DNA of 64,000 nt. Source: Lewinella sp. LCG006. Its GTDB lineage: Bacteria; Bacteroidota; Bacteroidia; Chitinophagales; Saprospiraceae. The number at the start of each line of letters is the position of its first letter. Position 1 is the first letter of the stretch. Location of the stretch: assembly GCF_040784935.1 (NCBI RefSeq), contig NZ_CP160680.1, positions 7,235,802-7,299,801 on the forward strand, written 5' to 3'. This document shows positions 16,701 to 24,647 of the stretch, in pieces. A program made the position numbers and the translations under genes. Under the pieces are notes generated by a model, which was given only the letters and a program-made list of their open reading frames with translations, had not been told where the DNA came from and made no database searches.

Positions 16701-19700
16701 ATGAAACTGCTCTACAGTTTACTTTTCGCCCTCTCGTTTTGCACTTTAGCGGGCCAAGGCACCCAGCTGCTCCGCCAGCCAACGCTTAGCCGAAACCACG
16801 TGGTGTTCGTCTACGCCAACGACCTCTGGAAGGCCGACCGTTCGGGAGGAACGGCCGTACGACTGACCACTCATGAAGGCTACGAATCCCTGCCGCACTT
16901 CTCTCCTGACGAGCAATGGATCGCCTTTACGGCAGCTTATGATGGCAATACCGATGTCTACGTTATCCCGGCCGAGGGAGGCACGCCACAACGCCTTACC
17001 TGGCACCCGGATGGTGATTTTGTTACTGGATGGACGCCGGATGGACAGGTGCTTTTTCGCTCCGGCAGAGAGGGCCGACCTACCCAGACCAATAAGCTTT
17101 ATTCCGTCTCCCTGAAAGGTGGGCTACCAGTAGCACTGGACATACCGCGTGCTGCTTACGGCGAAATTTCCGCCAATGGGCAATACCTCGCCTACGTCCC
17201 TATCACTTCCTGGGATCCTGAATGGCGCAATTATCGTGGCGGGCAGGCGATGCCCATCTGGATTGTCGATCTCAAAACCAAAGCACTTACGCGCACGCCA
17301 CAGCCAACCCAGGAGCGGCACCTTGACCCCGTTTGGTGGGAGGGTAAAATTTATTACCTCTCGGAACGAGACCTCGCCAGTAACATCTGGATGTACGACC
17401 CCGCTAATGGTAACGAAGAGCAAGTTACGTTCCACAAAAAATTCGATGTCAAAAGCCTTGATGCCGGGCCCGATGCCCTGGTCTATGAGCAAGGAGGTTA
17501 CCTTCATGTGCTAGACCCAACCACCAAAAAGAGCACCCAAATTGCCATAGAAGTAAAAGGTGATCAAAACTTTGCCCGGCCTCGCTGGGAAGACATCTCT
17601 GCTCGTGACTGGGACAATCCCCAGCTATCCCCTACCGGTCAGCGGGTCATCCTTGAGCATCGGGGAGAAATTTTTACGGTACCCAAAGAAAAAGGCAGTT
17701 GGCGCAACCTCACCAACAATTCTGGTGCTGCCGACCGCAACCCGATCTGGTCGCCCAAAGGTGATCAAGTTGCTTGGTTTTCAGATGTTAGTGGAGAATA
17801 CCAACTGCAACTGGCCGACCAACAAGGCAAGCTCATCAAGACTTATGCCCTGCCTAATCCTACCTTCTATTTCCGGCCGGCCTGGTCGCCAGATGGGCGA
17901 TATATTGCCTACACGGATACTGATTACAACATCTGGTGCCTTGATCTCACGACCGGAAACACAAAACTAGCCGATACCGATCGGTACGCGCATCCTAATC
18001 GCGCGATGAATCCCGTATGGTCGCCGGATAGCAAATGGCTGGCCTACGCCAAACAATTGGAAAGTCATTTTAAGGTGGCATTTGCCTTTCAGGTAGAGAC
18101 CGGCGAACGCATCCAGTTGACGGATGGGATGGCTGATGTGATTTCACCGGTATGGGACAAAGGAGGAAAATACCTCTACTTTTTAGCCAGTACCGATTAT
18201 GGCCTGAACTCTGGATGGTTGGACATGAGTTCTTTTGATCCAGCGATCAGCCGCAGCTTGTACTGCCTGGTGCTGTCAGCAAAAGCAGAAGGACCAACTT
18301 TGGTAGAGAGCGACGAGGAGCCGGTTGGCCCGAAGGAAGAGGAAGAGGAAGAAAAAAGCAAAGACGAAGCCATTACGGTAAACATTGATCCGCAAGGGCT
18401 CTTTGGCAGAACGGTAGCTCTCAACGTACCCAGTGGCAACTATATGGGCTTAGAAGCAGGCCTCGCCAATGAAGTCTTCTTGTTGGAAAGCGTACCCAAA
18501 ACACCCGGGGCTACTGTACACAAGTACAAGCTAGAAGACCATAAGAAAGAAGAATTTTTGACGGGTGTTAGAAATTTCATCACCAGCAATGATGGAGCTC
18601 ACCTGCTTTATCAAACCAGCAATTGGCACATTGTAGCTACCAAAAGCACTCCTAAAGCGGGCGATGGAAAACTAGACGCTGATTTGAAGATAGCTGTAGA
18701 TCCACAAGCAGAATATCACCAGATCTTTAAGGAAGGTTGGCGCTATATGCGCGACTTTCTGTACGTGGATAATGTCCATGGCGCGCCTTGGGACAAAGTC
18801 TACGAATGGTACGCCCCGTGGATTGACCACGTCCGTCATCGCACCGACCTGAACTATGTAGTAGACATCATGAGTGGGGAGGTGGCCATTGGGCACTCGT
18901 ACGTAAGTGGTGGCGACTTTCCCGATACCGATCGGGTGCCTGTGGGACTACTAGGTTGTGATTTTAGAGAACAAAATGGGTATTACCAAATTGCCAAAAT
19001 CTATACGGGTGAACAATGGAATCCCGATGTAAAAGCACCGCTTCACCTGCCGGGCTTGAACGTAAAAGAAGGCGATTATCTTCTGGCCGTTAACGGAAAA
19101 AGCCTGAGTGCCCCCACCAACCCCTACCAGCTTTTTGAACAAACCAGCGACCGGGCAATCACTATCACCGTAGCCAGCTCACCGGATGGGGCTGACCGCC
19201 GGGAGCTCTTGGTAAAACCCGTTGCCAATGAACGCGACCTCCGCTACTGGGATTGGATCGAAGGCAATCGCCGCAAGGTAGACGAGCTTTCCGACGGGAA
19301 GCTGGCTTACGTCTACGTACCCAATACGGGTAACGGTGGCTTTACCTCCTTCAATCGCTACTATTTTGCCCAGCAAGATAAAAAAGGCGTCATTATTGAT
19401 GAACGCAACAACGGCGGAGGATCGGCCGCAGATTATATGATTGATGTGATGTCGCGGACGCTGTTTGGCTTCTTCAACAGCAAGGCCAATGACCGCCGCC
19501 CGTGGACAACACCGATGGCAGGAATATGGGGCCCCAAAGTAATGCTGATCAACGAGCGAGCTGGATCGGGCGGCGACCTCCTTCCCTACATGTTCAAAGC
19601 CAAAGGCATTGGTCCGCTGGTAGGTACCCGTACCTGGGGTGGATTGGTAGGCACCTGGGATACACCGCGTTTTGTAGACGGTGGCCGCATGGTAGCCCCA

Positions 19701-19928
19701 CGCGGTGGCTTCTTTGACACCAACGGAAACTGGGCCGTAGAGGGTGAAGGTGTAGCGCCCGACATCGAGGTCATCCAGGATCCCAAATTGGTACTTGAAG
19801 GGCATGATCCACAACTGGAACGCGCCGTAAGCGAAGCACTGAGGATGCTGGAAGAGGAAACGTTTGAATTGCCTAATGAACCTAAAGCGCCCGTGCGTTG
19901 GAAACGGCCGGAGGGGTTTAAGGAGTAA
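16701..19928 (+). CDS. Tricorn-like S41 protease with beta-propeller repeats
   Basis: Tricorn-type proteases degrade peptides; bacterial versions with a signal peptide act in the periplasm or at the surface. The 1075-residue protein starts with a signal peptide (cut near LAGQGTQ). Residues about 30-500 hold WD40/PD40 propeller strands (for example SPDEQWIAFTA, WSPDGRYIAYTD, WSPDSKWLAYAK). An acidic stretch (EEEEEEKSKDE) lies near 545-560. A tricorn core and a PDZ-like segment (LPGLNVKEGDYLLAVNGKSL) follow, then the S41 domain with VIIDERNNGGG and the nucleophile region NERAGSGGDLLPYMFK, then GTRTWGGLVG. Order and length match tricorn homologues. It is monocistronic as far as seen. Confidence 0.92.
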   Translation: MKLLYSLLFALSFCTLAGQGTQLLRQPTLSRNHVVFVYANDLWKADRSGGTAVRLTTHEGYESLPHFSPDEQWIAFTAAYDGNTDVYVIPAEGGTPQRLTWHPDGDFVTGWTPDGQVLFRSGREGRPTQTNKLYSVSLKGGLPVALDIPRAAYGEISANGQYLAYVPITSWDPEWRNYRGGQAMPIWIVDLKTKALTRTPQPTQERHLDPVWWEGKIYYLSERDLASNIWMYDPANGNEEQVTFHKKFDVKSLDAGPDALVYEQGGYLHVLDPTTKKSTQIAIEVKGDQNFARPRWEDISARDWDNPQLSPTGQRVILEHRGEIFTVPKEKGSWRNLTNNSGAADRNPIWSPKGDQVAWFSDVSGEYQLQLADQQGKLIKTYALPNPTFYFRPAWSPDGRYIAYTDTDYNIWCLDLTTGNTKLADTDRYAHPNRAMNPVWSPDSKWLAYAKQLESHFKVAFAFQVETGERIQLTDGMADVISPVWDKGGKYLYFLASTDYGLNSGWLDMSSFDPAISRSLYCLVLSAKAEGPTLVESDEEPVGPKEEEEEEKSKDEAITVNIDPQGLFGRTVALNVPSGNYMGLEAGLANEVFLLESVPKTPGATVHKYKLEDHKKEEFLTGVRNFITSNDGAHLLYQTSNWHIVATKSTPKAGDGKLDADLKIAVDPQAEYHQIFKEGWRYMRDFLYVDNVHGAPWDKVYEWYAPWIDHVRHRTDLNYVVDIMSGEVAIGHSYVSGGDFPDTDRVPVGLLGCDFREQNGYYQIAKIYTGEQWNPDVKAPLHLPGLNVKEGDYLLAVNGKSLSAPTNPYQLFEQTSDRAITITVASSPDGADRRELLVKPVANERDLRYWDWIEGNRRKVDELSDGKLAYVYVPNTGNGGFTSFNRYYFAQQDKKGVIIDERNNGGGSAADYMIDVMSRTLFGFFNSKANDRRPWTTPMAGIWGPKVMLINERAGSGGDLLPYMFKAKGIGPLVGTRTWGGLVGTWDTPRFVDGGRMVAPRGGFFDTNGNWAVEGEGVAPDIEVIQDPKLVLEGHDPQLERAVSEALRMLEEETFELPNEPKAPVRWKRPEGFKE

Positions 19929-19954
19929 CGTTCGTTGAACGCTAAGCTCCGCAG

Positions 19955-19974
19955 GTGTGTGTGTGTGTGTGTGT
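19955..19974. repeat. (GT)10 dinucleotide repeat
   Basis: Ten uninterrupted GT units lie 27 bases after the tricorn stop codon and 126 bases before the next start. Such a tract can vary in length by slippage. It is not inside a coding region, so any effect would be on expression of the following gene. Confidence 0.95.
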
Positions 19975-20100
19975 AAATGCATAAATGTATTTATACAAAT
20001 AGTGTGTTCGGTATAGAGGGCTCCAAGGGCGTTGTGTAATGACCCAAAACAATCTGACCTGTTTTGGGATTATAACGATACATCAATACCCTCTTCTCCT

Positions 20101-21522
20101 ATGCGCATCTTACTTACCGGCGTGACCGGCTACATTGGCCAACGACTGCTTCCTGTGCTTGCGCAGGAAGGGCATGAACTGGTTTGCTGTGTACGAGATC
20201 GCAAGCGCTTTGATGTTCCTCAGAATTTTGTCGACCAGGTGAAGGTCATTGAAGTAGATTTTCTCAAACCGGAGACGCTGGGTAATATCCCGAAAGATAT
20301 TCAGGGAGCGTATTACCTGATTCACTCCATGTCAGGGAATGATGATTTTTCCAGTTTAGAATTACAATGTGCTACTAATTTTCGAGCGGCTGTCGCTAAG
20401 ACCGACTTGCAGCAGGTGATTTACCTCAGCGGAATCGTCAATGAAGACAATCTCTCCAAGCATTTGGCCTCGCGCAAGGCGGTGGAAGAAGAACTGGGCA
20501 AGGGCCATTACCAACTGACCACCTTGCGGGCGGGCATCATCATTGGATCGGGAAGTGCCTCCTTTGAGATCATGAGAGACCTGGCCGAAAAGTTGCCCGT
20601 CATGATCGCGCCAAAATGGTTGAAAACCAGGTGTCAGCCTATTGGAATAAGAGATGTGATTGACTTTCTGTCGAAAAGCCTCTTCGACGAGCGTACCTAT
20701 GGGCAGAGTTTCGATATTGGTGGCCCTGATGTACTTACTTACAAAGAAATGCTGTTGGGGTACGCTCAGGTCAGGGGATTAAAGCGGTACATTTTTACGG
20801 TACCCGTTATGACCCCAAGGTTATCCTCCTATTGGCTTTATTTTATCACTTCCACCTCCTACCCTTTAGCAGTGGCCTTGGTAAATAGCATGAAAATAGA
20901 GGTGGTCGCCCAAGACAACCGCTTGGCGGAATTATTGGGGATTGAGCCCTTGCCTTATTTATTGGCTTTGGAACGCACTTTCCAGAAAATTCAGAAAAAT
21001 GAGATTGTTTCCAGTTGGACAGATGCCCTCTCTAGTGGACTATTGGAAAACAATTTTTCGGATTATATCAATGTTCCCACCTACGGTTGTTTTGTAGATG
21101 AGCGCATCCGCGAAGTACCTGAGCCGCAAAAAACACTAGATAGGATCTGGCAAATTGGAGGAAAAACGGGTTGGTACTATGGCGATTGGTTGTGGAAAAT
21201 CCGCGGATACATGGACAAGCTGGTTGGAGGAGTAGGCTTACGCAGGGGCCGAACCCACCGCGACCAGCTCTCGGTAGGTGATGCACTCGATTTTTGGCGC
21301 GTTTTGTACGCAGACAAAGAAGAGGGTCGTTTGATGCTTTTTGCGGAGATGTTACTACCTGGGGAAGCTTGGCTGGAGTTTAAGCTGAAGGAGGGAAAAT
21401 TGATACAAACTGCGACCTTCCGACCGAAAGGAATCTGGGGCAGGCTTTATTGGTATGCGGTGCTGCCATTTCATGGATTTATCTTCAACGGAATGATTGA
21501 CGCCCTTGCGGGGAAAAAATAA
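20101..21522 (+). CDS. SDR-family NAD(P)-binding protein with DUF2867-type C-terminus
   Basis: The N-terminal half is an atypical short-chain dehydrogenase: the nucleotide-binding motif GVTGYIGQRLLPVL is at residues about 7-20, followed by a conserved YYLIHSMSG segment and YLSGIVNED. The C-terminal region (about 330-473) resembles the DUF2867 domain (DALDFWRVL, LLFAEMLLPGEAWLEF, GRLYWYAVLPFH), a combination widely found in bacteria with unknown substrate. The start at 20101 is chosen because the motif begins directly after it; an in-frame ATG at 20032 would add 23 unconserved residues. The protein has 473 residues. No partner genes are evident. Confidence 0.88.
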   Translation: MRILLTGVTGYIGQRLLPVLAQEGHELVCCVRDRKRFDVPQNFVDQVKVIEVDFLKPETLGNIPKDIQGAYYLIHSMSGNDDFSSLELQCATNFRAAVAKTDLQQVIYLSGIVNEDNLSKHLASRKAVEEELGKGHYQLTTLRAGIIIGSGSASFEIMRDLAEKLPVMIAPKWLKTRCQPIGIRDVIDFLSKSLFDERTYGQSFDIGGPDVLTYKEMLLGYAQVRGLKRYIFTVPVMTPRLSSYWLYFITSTSYPLAVALVNSMKIEVVAQDNRLAELLGIEPLPYLLALERTFQKIQKNEIVSSWTDALSSGLLENNFSDYINVPTYGCFVDERIREVPEPQKTLDRIWQIGGKTGWYYGDWLWKIRGYMDKLVGGVGLRRGRTHRDQLSVGDALDFWRVLYADKEEGRLMLFAEMLLPGEAWLEFKLKEGKLIQTATFRPKGIWGRLYWYAVLPFHGFIFNGMIDALAGKK

Positions 21523-21571
21523 GGTGTTCGGTAAAAAGGAATATGCTTTTTTTATCAAAAAAAACACAAAT

Positions 21572-21626
21572 ATTGTCAAGTAAATTGTTTTAATAAATTT
21601 TCTGTATTAAATTTACTGTTGACAAA
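21572..21626. promoter_or_regulatory. Possible operator dyad upstream of the radical SAM gene
   Basis: The arm at 21572-21587 (ATTGTCAAGTAAATTG) is mirrored by 21609-21626 (AAATTTACTGTTGACAAA), which reads TTTGTCAACAGTAAATTT on the other strand. The two arms match at TTGTCAA and GTAAATT with a two-base offset. The dyad ends 13 bases before the ATG at 21640. A regulator-binding role is inference. Confidence 0.3.
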
Positions 21627-21639
21627 AATGCAGCAGTAA

Positions 21640-22887
21640 ATGAACGAACGGGTCAAAGAAAAACTCGAAATCCTGGCCGATGCGGCCAAGTACGATGTCT
21701 CCTGCTCCTCAAGTGGGAGCAAGCGAAAAAACACCAAAGATGGATTAGGAAATGCCACCGGCATGGGGATTTGCCACAGCTATACCGAAGATGGTCGCTG
21801 TGTGTCTTTGCTTAAAATTCTACTCACCAACCACTGTATTTTCGATTGTGCGTACTGCGTCAGTCGTAAAAGCAATGACGTAAAACGTGCGGCATTCACC
21901 GTGCAGGAGGTGGTCGATCTCACCATCAATTTTTACCGCCGCAACTATATCGAAGGACTATTCTTAAGTTCTGGAATTTTCAAAGATTCGGATTACACGA
22001 TGGAACGGCTGGTGCGTATTGCTAAAGTTTTACGTACTGAGCATAAATTCAACGGTTATATCCATCTCAAGGCCATCCCGGGAGCCAGTGACGAACTCAT
22101 CCACGAAGCAGGTTTATACGCCGATCGGTTGAGTGTGAATTTGGAAATCCCCTCTGAAATTAGTTTAAAGAAGGTCGCGCCAGAGAAAAATTATGCCGAT
22201 GTCTACCAACCGATGAACTATCTCAAAGGCGCTATTGTAGGGCATAAGGAAGAGAAGAGAAAAATTCGGTCTACCCCCAACTTCGCACCAGCAGGGCAAA
22301 GCACCCAACTGGTGATTGGTGCTACTCCGGAAAACGATTTACATATTTTGAACCTGGCTGACAGCTTGTACACGGAGCAAAGTTTGCGTCGGGTTTATTA
22401 TTCGGGCTACATCCCCATTAGTGAAGACAACCGCCTGCCAGCGCTGCGCCAACCACCACTAGTAAGAGAAAATCGGCTGTATCAAGCCGACTGGTTGCTG
22501 AGGTTCTACGGCTTTAAAGTTGATGAAATTGTGGACCAGCAGTATCCAGACCTTGATTTGGAAGTAGACCCTAAATTGGCCTATGCGCTGCGTCATCCAC
22601 AGCTTTTCCCGATTGATGTCAATCAAGCTCCTTACGAAATGATATTAAGGATTCCTGGTGTGGGGGTGAAATCAGCGCGCAAAATTGTAGCGGCAAGACG
22701 ACATGGGCAGCTGCGTTATGAGCATCTCAAAAAGATGGGGATTGTGATCAAGCGTGCACAGTACTTTCTGAAGTGCGCCGATAAGAATTTCAGTCATCTG
22801 GGTTTGTATCCCGAGGCGATTCGCAAAGAAATCACACAACCACAGCGCACCAAAATAGCAACCAATCAATTGAGCCTTTTTGGATAA
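21640..22887 (+). CDS. Putative DNA modification/repair radical SAM protein
   Basis: The protein matches the radical SAM family named as a putative DNA modification/repair protein, usually encoded next to a uracil-DNA-glycosylase-like protein. The 415-residue sequence carries the radical SAM cluster motif CIFDCAYC (Cys66, Cys70, Cys73), family features GMGICHSYTEDGRCVSLLK and FLSSGIFKDSDYTMERLV, and a C-terminal helix-hairpin-helix segment (DVNQAPYEMILRIPGVGVKS, about 328-347) that fits DNA binding. The chemistry is unknown. The usual partner is not adjacent: the previous gene is an SDR protein and the next, convergent one a lipoprotein. The start is the first ATG after a possible operator dyad. 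Confidence 0.9.
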   Translation: MNERVKEKLEILADAAKYDVSCSSSGSKRKNTKDGLGNATGMGICHSYTEDGRCVSLLKILLTNHCIFDCAYCVSRKSNDVKRAAFTVQEVVDLTINFYRRNYIEGLFLSSGIFKDSDYTMERLVRIAKVLRTEHKFNGYIHLKAIPGASDELIHEAGLYADRLSVNLEIPSEISLKKVAPEKNYADVYQPMNYLKGAIVGHKEEKRKIRSTPNFAPAGQSTQLVIGATPENDLHILNLADSLYTEQSLRRVYYSGYIPISEDNRLPALRQPPLVRENRLYQADWLLRFYGFKVDEIVDQQYPDLDLEVDPKLAYALRHPQLFPIDVNQAPYEMILRIPGVGVKSARKIVAARRHGQLRYEHLKKMGIVIKRAQYFLKCADKNFSHLGLYPEAIRKEITQPQRTKIATNQLSLFG

Positions 22888-22888
22888 T

Positions 22889-23389
22889 TTACTGGCCGTC
22901 TGTGCTGATGCTGATTTGGCGTTGCAGGCCCTGGTATTCATCATCCTTGGCACCGTCGCCATCCCAGTCTTGGAAGTTGCGAAAGGTAGCTTTGCCATTG
23001 CCTATTCTGACGAGATACTGCACGGTATTTTCGGGTTCTATCAAGACCAGGGTGTCCCCAAAAGTATTCCATATCCCGCGGCGTTCGTCGAAAATCTCTC
23101 CTTTTAGGCTACGGTGTACCAAGCGAAACTTTTGATCGGGCTGAAAGTAATAAATGGGGGGCTCCATACCATAGCCTTGCTCCCACACTTCTTGCGTAAG
23201 GGATTCGGTTCGAAAAGTATCCCTACCATCAGCAGTATTCACGGCGATGTTGACTTGGAACGTCTGCCATGTTCCTTGCAAGGCCGTCTTCAAATCTACG
23301 GTATCCGTCGCTGTGGTACTGTTTCCACTATCTTGCTGGCAAGCGCTTAACAGAAGACCCAAACTCAAAAAAAACAGAAAGTATTTCAT
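22889..23389 (-). CDS. Predicted lipoprotein, lipocalin-like
   Basis: The 166-residue protein starts with a lipoprotein signal: MKYFLFFLSLGLLLSAC with Cys17 as the lipid attachment site. The mature part (LQGTWQTFQV near residue 38, then alternating strands such as IYYFQPDQKFRLVHRSLKG and GIWNTFGDTLVLIEPENTVQ) resembles small lipocalin-like barrel proteins of Bacteroidota. The function is unknown. It ends two bases from the end of the convergent radical SAM gene. The MITE-like element starts 22 bases upstream of its start codon and may affect its promoter. Confidence 0.75.
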   Translation of the reverse strand: MKYFLFFLSLGLLLSACQQDSGNSTTATDTVDLKTALQGTWQTFQVNIAVNTADGRDTFRTESLTQEVWEQGYGMEPPIYYFQPDQKFRLVHRSLKGEIFDERRGIWNTFGDTLVLIEPENTVQYLVRIGNGKATFRNFQDWDGDGAKDDEYQGLQRQISISTDGQ

Positions 23390-23403
23390 ACAAAACTTTA
23401 CAA

Positions 23404-23573
23404 TAAGTAATTTGACGGAAATAACTTATTCCATTTTTTCCAACGATTCGCGAATATTTTCACGCAAGCTCCTTTTAGTTGCTTGCTTAGAAAATTTTAG
23501 CGAATCAAACCTGCCTACCTGCGGTAAGCAGGCAGGAATGGAATAAGTTATTTTTGATCCGTCACTAAGTAAT
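23404..23573. mobile_element. Candidate MITE with flanking 8-bp direct repeats
   Basis: A 154-bp unit (23412-23565) is flanked on both sides by TAAGTAAT (23404-23411 and 23566-23573), a likely target-site duplication. Its ends form an inverted repeat starting TTGACGGA and ending TCCGTCAC. The arms continue (23414-23435 with 23537-23563, five extra bases in the right arm). A second imperfect inverted repeat lies inside (23445-23469 with 23481-23506), followed by a CCTGCCT/AGGCAGG hairpin (23510-23536). No open reading frame is present, so movement would need a transposase elsewhere. Confidence 0.6.
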
Positions 23574-23707
23574 ACCCAAAAGCGGGCCGACAAAGAAAGC
23601 AAAAATACAGGAATTCGGGACGTTTGCAGGCTTTTAAATAGTGAGGACGCAAGGCCTAAATGAAAGTCCAGTATATCCGGCAGGACAAAAGAGAGGAAAG
23701 TAAATAT

Positions 23708-23776
23708 AGGCTAGGTAGCGACACTAAGTATTCGTGTTGCTACCTAGCCTCTGCTGCTGAGGAGCCCCAGCAGCAG
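23708..23776 (-). terminator. Double hairpin after the 23812 gene
   Basis: A 17-bp stem with one mismatch (23708-23724 with 23734-23750) is followed by a second hairpin with CTGCTGCTG and AGCAGCAG arms (about 23751-23776). Both lie within 105 bases of the stop codon of the minus-strand gene at 23812. There is no long T-run, so termination strength is uncertain. Confidence 0.55.
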
Positions 23777-23811
23777 TAATAACCCATTACTAAATGATTT
23801 GGGTATATCGT

Positions 23812-24525
23812 TTATCGTGCAAACAACTTGAGGGTAGCAAATTTCCCAGCCTCATTGATAAAGGTGAGGAAATAAACACCGCTGCTCAAGTTATCGCGTT
23901 CAACGGTCAATTGGTTGGTATTGATACCAGTATAGGTGCGCAGCGTACGCCCCATTGCATCGTTCAATTGGACGGTGTACGTATCACCATTAAGATTGGC
24001 AAAATTTACGATAGCTTTTTCGGTAAAGGGATTACCTAAAACCTGGAAATCAAGTTCCAACAAAAGGTCTTTAGTAGAAGCTGAAATAGCACAAGTTTCC
24101 GTGATCTCGGATAGATTGATAGAAAAATCCGCACAGTTGCCATTATCGTTTCTTTTTCCTTCTGCCGACCAAGGATTGTTAGGATCAGTAGGCCCTTGGT
24201 TGAAAACGAACCAGATATTGTCGACGCTCGTACCGTAGTAAGCATTAGGATCGGCAATATAGGCGGTGAAAACATCACTACCATTATTAGAGGCAGTCAC
24301 TGCTCCTGAGGCATTCCAGTCTACAACTGATGACCACATGTTGGCACCGGAATGAAAACCGATAGCACTCATGCCTGCCAATGCGCCGGCATTACAACCT
24401 AAAGCCTCCTCAAAAGCAATTTGAATACCACCATTGGGATCGTTGCAACCAGAAATCCCCGTTGATTGGGCCGTTAATGCCCCGAAAGTCAATAATGTAA
24501 ATGCGAAAACGTAAAGATTCTTCAT
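23812..24525 (-). CDS. T9SS type A sorting domain-containing secreted protein
   Basis: The 237-residue protein has a signal peptide ending near GALTAQSTG. The C-terminal 75 or so residues are a T9SS type A sorting domain (VLGNPFTEKAIVNFANLNGD, then GVYFLTFINEAGKFATLKLF). The mature domain between (about 20-155) has a CNDPNGG...CNAGALAGM segment, FHSGANMWSSVV and DNIWFVFNQGP. It was not recognised, so the function is unknown. It is expected to be exported through the T9SS and attached to the cell surface or released. It lies downstream of the large PKD-like T9SS protein on the same strand, separated by 122 bases. Confidence 0.85.
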   Translation of the reverse strand: MKNLYVFAFTLLTFGALTAQSTGISGCNDPNGGIQIAFEEALGCNAGALAGMSAIGFHSGANMWSSVVDWNASGAVTASNNGSDVFTAYIADPNAYYGTSVDNIWFVFNQGPTDPNNPWSAEGKRNDNGNCADFSINLSEITETCAISASTKDLLLELDFQVLGNPFTEKAIVNFANLNGDTYTVQLNDAMGRTLRTYTGINTNQLTVERDNLSSGVYFLTFINEAGKFATLKLFAR

Positions 24526-24647
24526 TGTAAATGTTTTGTGATTGAAGAGTGAATTTTAAGGTAAATTCTTACGTTTTAATAGGATGCTTAAAATTACAGG
24601 TTTTTCACTTGTTGTCAAAAAAACACAAAGTATTCCTTTGTTAATTA

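Noticed and set aside
19179-19982. Open frame of 267 codons on the minus strand over the end of the tricorn gene
   Set aside because: Its N-terminus is translated from the GT repeat (HTHTHTP), and the rest is antisense to the S41 domain.
21640-23389. A new defence or repair operon around the radical SAM gene
   Set aside because: Its neighbours are on other strands or unrelated (SDR protein, lipoprotein), so there is no operon to support a system.
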